Below, in pieces: positions 29,300 to 40,879 of a DNA stretch of 64,000 nt. The position numbers and the translations under genes are program-made. Below the pieces are notes generated by a model. It was not told the origin of the DNA, ran no database searches, and was given only the letters and a program-made list of their open reading frames with translations. Location: the NCBI GenBank assembly GCA_036346275.1, contig CM070728.1, positions 18,128,723 through 18,192,722 of the forward strand, read 5' to 3'. The DNA comes from Otatea glauca (lineage: Eukaryota; Streptophyta; Magnoliopsida; Poales; Poaceae). How positions within the stretch are numbered: the stretch's first letter is position 1; each line of letters starts with the position of its first letter.

Positions 29300-31070
29300 T
29301 TGCGAAGGATGAAGAAAATTGATTCGATCTCGTCGACTATGCTAATTTTGATGGAAATGACTATCAGACGGAAAAAGATTGTAAGTGTGATTTCTATTCC
29401 GAGTATGTTTCTGAAGCAGAATTGGCAAAGATCCAGGCGGAGGTTGAAGTGGAAGAACAATCACCCAAAGAATCAAGAGGTAAATCTTCAGTCATTCCTC
29501 TAGCGGGTTCGGAGGAAGATGCCCATGAACAATGTTCTATGGAGATTGATAATGAACATACTCCAAAAGGCAATAATAATCTCTTGAAAAGTTCAGCCTC
29601 GGAAGATTGTCTCTAAGGTTTGGATTATACCCCGTCATCAAATGAAGGACTGACGCCTTCTGTCTGCTCTGGTTTCCGCGCTTATGCAGTTACCAGTAAG
29701 ACAGAGGAACATCGAGTGGAACACGATGAGTGTAAAGCTCAGGAAAGAGCCAGAAAGCCTCTCAAAATGAATATGAGCGACTTATGATAGAAAAGCAAAA
29801 ATCTGTTGACGAGGCCAAACGCCTGTACTATAGAGATCAACCTAGCATCATGGAGATTCGACATCTCTGGAGGACAACCCCGTCATGCTCTTCCAATTAC
29901 ACCACCACCTCTGAAAGCGGCGGTAAGAGACTTAAATCTTGCTCCAAGTGGTTCGCAGGAGCCTACTTCCGTCGAAAGGATTTGAATTTTATCAAGTGTA
30001 ATTCTTATCATCCGACGGAAGGAGAAAATGTACTTAATGCAATAATTATAAGATCTCTTGCTACTGACTTACAAGAAGCTGCAAACGAAGTGCAAGTTAG
30101 GCCTTTACCTACAGGTCTCAGACCGATTCCCACGTGAAAAGATCTTCTGGTAGGCAACAACAAAGCATTAGCCATCAGCGGAGGATTGAAACACATCGTA
30201 GAAGCGTTTTTGAATGCCTCACCCCGGGATGCATGTTAGGTCTTTATTCACAAGGTCTCAAACCGATTCCCGCTTGAAACGATCTTCTTCTGGTCGGCAC
30301 GAGCAAAGCATTAGCCACCAGCGGAGGGTTGAAACGCGTCGTAGAAGCGTTTTTGAACGCCTCACCCTAGGATGCAAGGCTTTCTTCCCTGGGCTTAGAA
30401 ATGTTACTTTGGTCGAAAAATTCAAGTTAGGGTCTTTGAAGAGTTTTGACGGAACTCAAAATCAATCAGAATTCTTATAAGTTTATACCACCGCCATCCA
30501 AACTGATGGAGGTGATGAAAAGGTAACGACCAACTACCTCCCTACTGTTTTGAAAGGATCAACATGAACTTAGCTATTCAATTAGCCGGATGGTCCTATC
30601 TTCAGTTGGGAAAAGTTATGCCTTGCAATTTTAAATAATTTTAAAAGTTGCTATGCCAAGCCTGATAGAGAGGATGATTTACATCGTCTTCACCAAACTT
30701 CTGGTGAAAATTTACGTCAGTTCATCAAAAGGTTTGTACAAGTTTGCATACCATTCCAAATATATCTGATAATTCTGTAATTCGTGCATTTAAACTAGCT
30801 GTTCATTATAAGAGATTTACAGAAGACTTTAACATTCATCCACCCTCTATCATATCAGAATTGTTCGATATGGCAGATCGGTATTCGGATGCGTATGAAG
30901 CCATTGAATGGAGCCATATGGTCGACAAGGGCCATACTTTGCCACAACCTAGCTTGCCAGAGTTAGAAGACAAGAAGTCTAAAAAGACCTTCAAATCCGA
31001 AGACAGTAAGGAGAAGAATAATAAAAAGAACAAAAAGAACATTCAATAAGAGGTCGCAGGCTTCTTAGAA
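29300..31070 (+). pseudogene. Gypsy gag remnant
   Basis: Open pieces at 29422-29616, 29784-30137, 30214-30480 and 30744-31049. The last one (AVHYKRFTEDFNIHPPSIISELFDMADRYSDAYEAIEW) matches the retrotransposon-gag C-terminal pattern, followed by a Lys-rich tail. A 140-bp tandem duplication lies within it (see separate entry). Stops and frameshifts prevent a full reading. Confidence 0.65.
30112..30390. repeat. 140-bp tandem duplication in gypsy gag
   Basis: GGTCTCA(G/A)ACCGATTCCC occurs at 30114 and 30254. The copies stay similar to CTCACCC...GGATGCA at about 30228 and 30368. Confidence 0.8.
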
Positions 31071-31497
31071 TGACCTGCATACTATAAGGGGAAGATGCCT
31101 TGGAAGAAAGCAGCTGGTTGGCAGGACGACCAGGCTATTTCTAAAAACTTGATACGACCAGTGGCAATAGTCGCTGGTGCCCATTTCACAAAGCATCAGG
31201 GCATGACTTGCGAAATTACCATACTTGGCAAAAACGCATGGAAGACTTTTATTCTGGTAAAGGTCCTATGTTGACCCTACCAGAAGTACAAAATAATAAG
31301 GATGCAAATGGTAACGAAGGTATGGGTTACCAGAAAGCTGATAATCATGTTAATGTAATATTTGGAGGATCATCTGCATATGCTTCAAAGAGGCAGTTCA
31401 AGACTGCTTGGAGGGAGGTCAACAACATTGACAACTAAACAGAAAAGCCTGAATATCCCATGTGGTCGAACGTTGCCATCACCTTCAATAAACAAGA

Positions 31498-34010
31498 TTG
31501 TCCAAAAGGTATGTCATTCCTAGAAAACTTTCATTAGTGGTTTCTCCTATAATTAGCAATTGCAAAGTTGGAATAGTTTTAGTTGATGGAGGTAGTTCTC
31601 TGGATTTGCTTTTTATTCATACCTTGGATGAAACACAAATTTTTCGTTTTAAAATTAGACCTATTACAAACCCATTTTATAGGATTGTGTCTGGTCCATC
31701 GGTAACTCCAGTGGGACAGATAGTGTTACCTGTCACCTTTGGAGATGCCAACAATTTCATAACGGAGTTAATACCATTTGAAGTTGTTGATTTTGAATCA
31801 GCATATAATGTCATTTTGGGTAAGCCTTCACTAACAAAATTTATGGCAGCTACTCATCAAGCCTACCAGAGCATAAAAATACCTAGTCCAAAAGGTATAT
31901 TAGTGTACAAGGTAACCAAGTTACTGCACTTAATTGTGACCGCAAGTTGTTTGAGATTGTTAATCAATTAATTTTAAGGGATACTAATGATGTAGGCAAT
32001 TCTTGTAAGACTGAAAAGTCCAACAAGATAGAGAAGCTGAAAGTAATTCCTCAGCCCAACGAACGTGTAAAAGAAGTTTCCATTGATCCTGCCGACCAAT
32101 CAAAAACTGTTCAGATAGGATCAGCAATGGATGCCAAATACAAAGACACGCTCATTGCTTTTCTTCGGGCTAACGCAAATGTGTTTGTGAGAAAACCATC
32201 CGACATGGCTGGAGTCCCAAGAGAAGTAATAGAGCACATGTTAGCCATACGGCCTGACATACGACCAGTGAAGCAGAAGCTACGGTGATTCGCTCCTGAT
32301 CGGCAAGAAGCCATTAGACAAGAGTTGGATAAACTCTTGGAAGCTGGATTCATTAGCGAAGTTAGTCATCCTGATTGGCTTGCGAATCCGGTTATGGTCA
32401 AGAAAGCAAACGGTAAGTAGCGCATGTGCGTTGATTTTACCAGTTTAAATAAAGCTTATCCAAAGGATGATTTTCCTTTACCCCGAATTGACCAATTGGT
32501 TGACTCAACAGTGGGTTGTGAACTGATGAATTTCCTGAATGCATACTTAGGTTATCATCAAATAATCATAGCAAGTGAAGATGAAGAGAAGACTTCCTTC
32601 ATAACCCCGTTCGGTGTCTACTATTACAAGAAGATGCCATTCGGACTGAAAACGCTGGAGCCACGTAACAGCGCCTTATGCAGAAGACATTCTATAGTCA
32701 AATAGGACATAAAATAGAAGCTTATGTTGATTATCTCGTTGTAAAGAGCAAGAAAAGCTCTAATCATTTGTCAGATCTGGTTGAAACCTTTAATAATCTG
32801 AATAAGCATAAAATTAAGCTTAATCCATAAAATTATGTCTTTGGGATTTCTTCCGAAAAATTACTTGGTTTCCTTGTTTGTTCTCGATGTATTGAAGTAA
32901 ATTCTGAGAAGATTCGGGCCATTGAATCCTTGAAACCACCTTCTACAGTAAACGAAGTTCAAGGTTTAACTGGTGAGATGGCTGCTCTTGGTTGCTTTAT
33001 CTCAAGATCAGGATAGCGTGGTTTGCTTTTCTTTAAGGTAATAAGAAAACACGACAAATTCCACTAGTCAGATGAAGCGAACAAAGACTTTAATGACATA
33101 AAAGTTTATCTGCAAAGCCCACCCACTCTGGTCTCACCCAACCCTGGGGAACCTTTGTTGATATACTTAGCGGCTTCAAATAATGTAGTTAGTGTTGTAC
33201 AAATTGTTGAACGAGAGCAGGTTCAGAAACTTGTTTATTACGTCAGCGAAGTTTTACACGGACCTAAGGAGCGATACCCTCGTGTTCAAAAATTAATCTA
33301 CGCCCTATTAATGGCTTCTAGAATATTATGACATTATTTTCAATCTCATCGGATTACAGTACCATCATCTTTTACCTTGGGAAGTATCTTACATAACCAA
33401 GAAACAACTTGTCGGATTGTTGTGGGCAGTTGAATTTGGGTCTTTTGATATCCATTTCGTTGCCCAAACATCAATTAAGTTCCAAATTTGGCAGATTTTA
33501 TTACTGAATGGACAAACATTAAACCCTCTATAAAAGAGGATACAGCTAATTTCGACCACTAGATATTATACTTTGATGGTTATCGAGAGATAAAAGGCTC
33601 GAGGGTTGGTATAATATTGGTCACGCCTCAAGACGACCAGTTACAATATGTAATTCAAATACAATTCCCTACTACCAATAATGTTGCAGAGTATGAAAAT
33701 CTTCTAGCTGGGCTCCGAGCAACAAAATCCATCGGAGTCCGTCGGCTGCTTGCGATGGGCGATTCGTAATTAGTCATAAACCAGGTTAGCAAGGAATACA
33801 GGATGTCCGATGAGGTAATGGCTCACTACCTGGATGAAGTGAGGAAATTGGAGAAATACTTTAGTCATTTCGAAGTCCAACATATACCGCGAAAAGACAA
33901 TATCTTAGTGGACTAGTTATCAAAATTGGGTTCCTCACGATCAACTGTTCCAATAGATGCATTTCTTGAATATCTGTCTAAACCTTCTATAGACACATTC
34001 AGGTGCTGAC
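31498..34010 (+). pseudogene. Gypsy protease, reverse transcriptase and RNase H remnant
   Basis: Protease-like IVLVDGGSSLDLLF lies at about 31573-31614, with a following linker (NVILGKPSLTKF). Reverse transcriptase starts RPDIRPVKQKLR and shows LLEAGFI, VMVKKANGK, MCVDFTSLNKAYPKDDFPLP and FITPFGVYYYKKMPFGLK (about 32250-32670). A TAG at 32418-32420 interrupts it, and the YVDDL region AYVDYLVVKSK follows after a frameshift. RNase H traces lie at 32940-33340, and an additional Tat-type RNase H domain (FDGYREIKGSRVGIIL, NNVAEYENLLAGLRA) at about 33570-33770. There are many stops. Confidence 0.8.
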
Positions 34011-34015
34011 TAACG

Positions 34016-34363
34016 ATTTCAGGTAATCGAAGCCAAGGCCTTCTGGAGATTAGATTGTAGGTCATTTGTAATCTTTTTGTGTATTCCAATTGTTGTAATT
34101 AATGCTTGTAAAATATTCCAACGTATGAATTCTGTATGGTATTTGTGTAATAATGGAATGGTGATTACTTCTGTTACATGCTTTAATTATATGCGTCATT
34201 ACTTGGTTGATGATCTTTTTTGCATTTACTAATCTTTAGGGTTGTTTTAGCTTTTAAGCCAGAGAAAACACCCAAACAAAGAGCTAAAAAGTCCTGATTG
34301 ATTTTTCTAAATACGCAGCACGGCAACCGGCCATATCCACCTATGATCAAGACTACACCTATT
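34016..34363. other. Spacer between gypsy remnant and LINE
   Basis: AT-rich. It contains TTTTAGCTTTTAAGCC...AAAGAGCTAAAAAG at 34248-34292, the look of a small MITE arm. No gene is seen. Confidence 0.35.
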
Positions 34364-34737
34364 CTTTTTTCTTTTTGAACGGATGTCAGAGCTCAGCCGT
34401 TCATTTGCATTTGGTAGGGAGGCAAGAAACAAGAGTCATAATACAACAGTTCTTATAATTTGCCATTTGACGGCCAACTTAGACAGCAAGTGAATTATAG
34501 CACAAAAGAAAGAGCACCTCTAGTATAGGTAGGAATACCCAATAATACCTCGGCCTTGGGGAGATACAAACTGACAGAGCACCGAATTAGAAGCTAGCAT
34601 CACTAGCCGTAAAGGGTGATGAAGGAACCAAGAAATGCCGCCTGGTCTGGTGAGGAGAAGGCAATGTACATGCGCAATCTGTTCATCTGGACTGCACCGA
34701 AACGCAGTGTGGAAAACAAGCCTCGTGATGGCACCAT
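34364..34737 (-). mobile_element. LINE 3' end (part 1), A-tail at 34365-34376
   Basis: On the minus strand this is the 3' end of the LINE whose coding part lies at 54364-55371. It ends in an A-rich tail, seen as a T-rich run at 34365-34376 on the plus strand. The CACTA element with TSD CAT separates the two parts. Confidence 0.7.
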
Positions 34738-34769
34738 CACCACTACAGAAAAGAACATTATTGCCGGAT

Positions 34770-35090
34770 CAACATCAGCATCACTGCTGGATGTTGACCC
34801 GGCACTCCCTAACTAGCAGTGATAGTCAGGACTATCACTGCCCGTTCTTCAACCGACAGTGATAATAATATCACTGCCGGTTTATATTATACAACCGGCA
34901 GTGATAAGGCTTATCACTGCCGGATTTTTATCCATAACCGGCAGTGCTAACAACTTATCACTGCCGGTTGTTATTTTTCAACCGGCAGTGACAACACATT
35001 ATCACTGTCGGTTGTTATTTTTCAACCGGCAGTGATAAGGTGTTATCACTGCCAGTTATTTCTCTAAAACCGGCAGTGATAAGTACAGCG
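34770..35090. repeat. Left subterminal hairpin array of the large CACTA
   Basis: At least seven inverted pairs of a 12-base core, ATCACTGCCGGT, with ACCGGCAGTGAT, spaced by 5-10 bases. This is the usual TNPA-type binding region. Confidence 0.9.
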
Positions 35091-35409
35091 CCATATTATC
35101 CTCCAAAACCGGTTACATAATTTTTTTTGTATTATATGTATGATGTAACACTGTACTATATATATATTGTACAGTACATGTATTCTGTACGGTATATGTT
35201 ATGCGCAATATTAATGAAGTATTGGTAAAGAATAATTCAAATATATTAAATCATCATAATATTTAACATTGAATACTAAATACTCATTTAATCATGACAA
35301 TATTAATGAAGTATTTGTAAAGCATAATTGAAATACTGAGAAATCATCGTAATATCTAATTATTACATTGTTCATTGACAATCGCTCACATTTCGATTAA
35401 TTGTAGCGT

Positions 35410-36773
35410 GTGGCTCAGAAACTCGCCTTCGGGTTGATCACTTCTCGAACGATGAACCCGACCATCGCTCTCGAAGGGCTTCAACCCATTTGTCAAGTAG
35501 GTTGTTGGTGCCGAGCTTCACGCTACCGTCATTGAAGAAAATAATGCATTAATTAGTGTCGTAGTTTTTATAAAGAAAATTAGGCGCCAACATGTAATGA
35601 TATACCATCTCGCCATTGTAGTCAGATCGTCGGTGATTTAACGTGTGTATGTGTGTCATTACGTAGTATGCACATAAATTGTTCCCTTGCGGCTGTCTTA
35701 GGCATGAAAAATCGGCTCTTATTATGAACTTCTTCGTGAATGGATGGTACCGTGTGCTCTTCTTATGTATTTTGTGCATACTGTGTATGGTTATGAATAC
35801 TCATTAAACTTAATTAGGTGCAATTAAGTGCAATGGAATGAAAGATTACGGAGCAATAACATAACGACCGAAGTTTACTGTCTAGCAATTATATTACTTC
35901 TTTGTAATCGCTTGTCGGTTTCCTCATTGAGTCCAACACGTTGATCGTGCTATCGTCTAACGTAATGACGAGAAAGATCCGATGAAAGTCGCAGGCCCAT
36001 TAGTCATGACATGGTGTTGCACATGATAAACCGACTAGTAGGCGGGAAACACGTCATGAAAGTTGTAGGGTAAAAGTACGTAGGTCTTGTCTTGTAACTT
36101 TAGCGGCGCCTTTAGTACGTACTCTCGATCTCTCTATCCGTCAATGGATCTTTAATAAGTTTGCGATTGACAAGGCCGGATCGAGGAATCCTACCCTTTC
36201 ATTTAAGTCCACTCGAGTGTCATTGTCTCTATTCTACATAAGAAAGAAGTTAGACACTAAGTTTAAGGGTACGTGAATGTACAAAGATTTAATTATACAA
36301 GAGACTTACGAGTCCACATTCTTAATACGTACACGCCCGAGCATCTCGTTGGTACAACTGGTATAATTCGGGGTTTCTACCGTAAAACTCCGTCTATATT
36401 GTGAAAATCTGTTTCTTTGTATTTGACGGGAACGCGTCGTTTTTGTCTCTTGGACAAACCGCCGATACCATTGATGTAGACACCGAATCGTGTCGTCGTC
36501 TCTCTCCTCGCTTGGATCCACCAATGCTTCCCGTTAACGAACTTCCACCTTAGAGGGGCCCTCGCCTTTAGCACACTTCGTGCGGCGGCAGAGCTCTTTT
36601 ACCAACTCGTCCTTTAGATTTACGCCAGAGATGCGCTCGTAGTCCGATCGTTGGCTAGGTTGAGAGATTCGATTGCCGTCCATCTGTTTAACCGTCGCTA
36701 TGTCTAGGAAGAAATCTCTTTTGCGCTTCGATTTCACCTTTATCAGTCTTGGCGTCTTTTTGAAGTGAGTCAC
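35410..36773 (-). pseudogene. CACTA-borne Ulp1/C48 cysteine protease-like ORF
   Basis: Minus-strand frames. An N-terminal conserved block is SKRKRDFFLDIATVKQMDGN at about 36728-36669. GKHWWIQARRETTTRFGVYI follows (about 36550-36440, another frame). Further on, FLVITLDDSTINVLDSM (about 35980-35930) is the strand with the Asp of C48 peptidases. CLRQPQGNNLCAYYVM has the presumed catalytic Cys codon at 35674-35672. KLGTNNLLDKWVEALRERW (about 35510) follows. The His region near 36000 is disrupted by frame changes. Such ORFs are known passengers of plant CACTA elements, and this one is inactive. Confidence 0.65.
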
Positions 36774-37565
36774 ATACTGTGGCGTCTACTTCCTTTTTAG
36801 TTTCTTCTTGGTCATGTCATATGCTCGTTTCTTACAGATTGCGGCGGCTTCACGGATGTGGCACTTTTCCCATTGCGGTGATGAATTTTGAGATCGCGGT
36901 GCTCTTTCATTATTTTTCCGTGGCGCTGGAGCAGAGGCGGACTTTTTAGGTGACGGAGGAGGACTTTACTACCGGATAGGCGCGCCGTCATCATTAGTAT
37001 CATCATCACCATTGTCGCCATCGGATAAAAACATTATGTAGCGCTTGCGCCACGCGATGAATGTGCCTGTGCTTTGTCCAAGAGTATTTTTGCCCTCCTC
37101 ATTTGGGGATCGTACCTCAACTTCACGGTAATTGTCAACCACCCTATCTATCGATACCGCGTATCCTCAGAATTGGGCGGTTATGCAACATCGCGCCTCG
37201 TCGCATGGCCAAGCCATCCCTTCACCACCTTAATGGTTATGTTCGCTAGAGGCAAAGTGCTGATCGCAGCGTGTCGGCTCTACGATTTTGTCCACGGAAA
37301 ACTACGTGCCGAGTCCTCTTCGAGGGCACGCGGATGCTTGGTCGCTTACGAGCAACGACGGGACTCGGAGGTCATGTGCCCGACGTCACGAGGACGCCGC
37401 TAGCATTTCTTGCATCTTTTGTATCTGTTCTTGAAATTGCATTTCCTTTACCGCATCCTTTCTTCTATTACTCGCATACGTGCATCCAATCTGTTCTTGT
37501 CTAGTTAGCTTGGACGCTTATAGATAGAAGCGTCCTCTGGGAACGCCGCTTTCAGGGCACCAAGC

Positions 37566-38201
37566 CTAACCCTCTAGTGCGACTGTGGTGCTCTTTGTTA
37601 CCCGAGCGCGTGTTAGCTCGTCGTTCTCTCTTCTTGGTTGGAAGCGATACTGGGTAGCTTGGGCATGGGCATCTACGATCTTCTTTGAAATTCCTCTTCT
37701 TTCTCGCTCGAAGCTTAAGCCGCCATCATCCGATGCAGAGTAGCGCCCTCGCAAGCATCCGAAGACTTTGATCTTGGGGTCATCTCGGATGTCGCAGAAC
37801 AACTCCACTAAGAATTAGCTCTTCTTCCCTTGCATCCCACTTGGTACTTTCTTCACGCGACCACCGGTGCCTAGCGTATGGGGGTAAATGTTCTTGTCCG
37901 AGTTTGCTTTGTTCTTTTCACTGATAGCTTGGGCTTCATCAGACTTCTTATATTGCACGAATTCATCCCAAAATTGACTCAACCTCGGGTACGTATCAAA
38001 GTTCGGCGTTTCATCCTTCTTCACATACTCCTTATTCAGCTTTGTCTTCCAATTCTTCCAGGAGTTTCCCATGATGGCTAGTGCACGTTTCTTCGCATGT
38101 TCCAACTGATCTTCGGGAAACTGAAACTTGGATGTCAAATCTGTCCATAATGCTTCCTTGATTTCATCGGGAACATACGACGGGCAATCGCCACGACGTG
38201 T
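37566..38201 (-). pseudogene. CACTA second ORF (Transposase_24-like), distal part
   Basis: The minus-strand frame 38138-37815 reads on from WTDLTSKFQFPEDQLEHAKK through MGNSWKNWKTKLNKEYVKKD, LSQFWDEFVQYK and NIYPHTLGTGG. This is the pattern of the plant En/Spm transposase family PF03004. After a stop and frame change, ELFCDIRDDPKIKVFGCLRG continues at 37805-37746. The open frame runs into the Sirevirus insertion site at 38197-38201 and resumes beyond it at 49671. Confidence 0.7.
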
Positions 38202-39649
38202 TGAAAGTGCATCTAGGCACTTATGTTATTTTGGTGATTAATGAATGTTATTTTGGTGATTAATGACAAACACTCATAATGACAATCTATGCAATTAAGT
38301 AAATGCTTAACTTAGTGCTTAGCAAATGACAAACCTCTAATATGATTATATTGCTATGAGACTAACTTGTTATTGCCTAGTTGAGTATCAGTCTCATCTA
38401 TTTAGAGGAAAATCAAATAGGAAGGTTAAGCAAAGATAAGGTATGCAATTTTGGTATCTATTCTATATTTGTTATTGCATTCCTTTCGTGCAAATGCATA
38501 GTGAACTCCAAGTAGCATGTTGATTATATATATGAACATTGGTTCTATATGCACATTGGTTCATGTCATATTTATTTGTGCATATATATTCATTTGAGTT
38601 CATTATAGTATGCATGTATTAACTAGAGTTAAACTTCATATTGCTATAGATTGACTTGGTGCATGCATGTTTTATTTGTATATCTTCTCATGCAATTCTC
38701 GTAGTGAAGTTTATCTAGTGTTGGATCACATATTTACTCTTACTCCAAATATTATTTGCACATGTACAATTCGTGTATATTCTATCATGTGCTTCATTTA
38801 AGTAAAGTCTGTGATCCTTGCCATGATTTAATTGATTCATCCTATTGGCAATTATATATCTCTCTAGTGCATATAGATCAATTACATATTCATCATGATG
38901 TACTTAGTAGAGAACATTTCTTATGTCAAGTGTTTCCATTTATATTGTGCTTCTTTATATGAAACACTTGTTGTAATCAATCGCTCACAAATATCAACTT
39001 ATTCATATCTATTGAGCTTTTGGGACTAATGTCTTTCATGAGTAGTTTGGGAAGAATTAGGTCCCGTCTGTGTATGATGACCAAGGTATCTTGGAGGATG
39101 ATCATTGTCGAGGTCAACAAGACGCGGTGTCACCAAGAGTTGAGGACTAAGTCAAGAGCAACTTGGCGTGGAGATCGTCGAGAGAGGATGATCAAGTCAA
39201 GGTTGATAGGACGAGAGTCTCATGAGGTGAATCGAGTCGAGTTGGACAAGGCGAAGATGTCATCAATTATATGGTGAAGGTCTTCATGCATCGACATCAA
39301 GAAAGAAGACGACAAGTGACTAGTTCTAGACTTATATTATCTTTGATTTAATTTGAGTCTAAGGATTGCCGTACTATTAAGAGGGATGCGATGTCGAATG
39401 ACTTTTAGATGTGTCAAGTGCTCAAGTGATCCATCCTTGTGAATCTTAGAAAGAGAGTGGTGTTGGTACTGTCGGAAAGTGAGGGTTGTAGGTCTCTCTT
39501 GATTTCTTTGTGAAATCTGTGTTTATCCTTTGAGTTTTGGGTAGTGAGACCTTGTTATTTGTGTAGCCCTCGTTCTTAGCTTTCGGGAGAGTCCAAAATC
39601 TCTGAAATCGAGTCCGAGTCAAAAGTTATGCTCGTTTGCCGAGTCGCTC

Positions 39650-39800
39650 AGGTCTGATTCGGACTATCCGGAGTTAGTCCGGACTATCCGGATCATCCGA
39701 GTATCCGGATATTCATCCGGACTCTCCGGGTTGAGTCTCTCTGTTAGCCCTTTTCAGTCAATCCGAGTATCCGGATTGAAACCGAGTCTCCGGATTGTGC
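39650..39800. repeat. CCGGAGTATCCGGAT-type minisatellite, LTR block 1
   Basis: Repeated ATCCG(G)AGTATCCGGATT and GGACTATCCGGA units in the 5' LTR. The counterpart in the 3' LTR is at about 48480-48630. Confidence 0.85.
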
Positions 39801-40479
39801 GCACTGCCCCAACGGCTAGTTTTGGGAGTTCTATATATAGCCCTTCCTCCTCTTTTTGAGAGAGCTTTTGGTGAGGCTTTTGGTGTGGATTTTGAGGGCT
39901 GTGTGGGGGCTTTGAGAGAGCTTTTACCCTTAGATCTAAGTGATCCCTTGTGAGAAGGGTTGGGAAGAGTTTGGAGAGTGAGTTTTGAGTTGGTTGAGCA
40001 CTTGATTTCATCTCCAAGTTTGTTCTTCGTGAGCATTTGTTACTCTTGGAGGTTGAGGACTCCTAGACGGCTAGGAGGTCGCCACGAGCCACCGGAGCTT
40101 TGTGTGGTTGGCCGTGGGAAGTTTGTGAAGGCGGTTCCGCCTCCGTAAGGAAGGAATCAAAGGAGTGAAGACCGCGAGTGCATTTGTGCAACACCGGAGG
40201 AAGAGGGTTGAAAGAGACCCGGCTCAAGTGTGACCGAGCCGCCTCAACGGAGACGAGGATCCCCTCAAGGATCCGAACGGGTGAAAAATCATTGTCTCCA
40301 AGTTTGCTTCTTACTCTTGCTTTAGTATTTGGTTTTGAATCTTTGGGAGCCCGATCTACTCTTTTGTTGTGTTTGGCTCGGATCTTCTATACCCTCGTGC
40401 ACTGACATCACTAAGATCTTTTGTGTTCAAGTAGATTGTTGAAAAATTGCAGGATTTAAAATCTCTTCGAGATCCTCAA

Positions 40480-40710
40480 TCCGAGTATCCGAATCCACTG
40501 AACCGGACAGTCCGGATAATCCGAGTATCCGGATTGAATACCGGACACTCGGGTTAGGACCCTCGATTGGACTATCCGAGTATCCGGATTGAATACCGGA
40601 CAGATCGGATAATCCGAGTATCCGGATTGAATACCGGACACTCCGGGTTAGGACCCTCGGGATCGGACTATCCGAGTATCCGGATTGAATATCCGGACAC
40701 TCCGGATTGT
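40480..40710. repeat. CCGGAGTATCCGGAT-type minisatellite, LTR block 2
   Basis: Tandem units of GAGTATCCGGATTGAATACC and GGACACTCCGGGTTAGGACC. The counterpart in the 3' LTR is at about 49310-49555. Confidence 0.88.
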
Positions 40711-40824
40711 TCAGAAACTCGGAGATTTTATTTAGTGCATATTTTATTCCGCTGCATTTAAGTTACAAAGTTTTTAATCCGCCTATTCACCCCCCCTCTA
40801 GGCGACATCCCCTGTCCTTTCAAT

Positions 40825-40836
40825 TGGTATCAGAGC
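40825..40836 (+). other. Primer-binding site of element D
   Basis: TGGTATCAGAGC, two bases after the 5' LTR. It matches the tRNA-iMet-type site of copia elements. Confidence 0.93.
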
Positions 40837-40879
40837 AAGGTCTCTCCTTTATTAGACTTAACCGTCTAGAGAGTAAAGG

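Larger units (their letters stand above)
28628..34015 (+). mobile_element. Ty3-gypsy (Tat-like) element, 3' half missing
   Basis: A probable 5' LTR runs from TGATGAGGATT (28628) to CATCGACA (29251). It is followed by TTGGCGCT (29253-29260), the primer-binding site style of Tat/RIRE-type gypsy elements. Gag, protease, reverse transcriptase and RNase H follow in plus orientation, all decayed. No integrase or 3' LTR is found; recognisable coding sequence ends near 34010. It is old and immobile. Confidence 0.8.
38202..40822 (+). repeat. 5' LTR of element D
   Basis: 2621 bp. A 22-bp unit (TGTTATTTTGGTGATTAATGAA) is tandemly duplicated near its start (about 38224-38267), absent from the 3' LTR. 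The distal 1.6 kb differs from the 3' LTR by many one- or two-base indels. Minisatellite blocks lie at 39650-39800 and 40480-40710. Confidence 0.93.
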
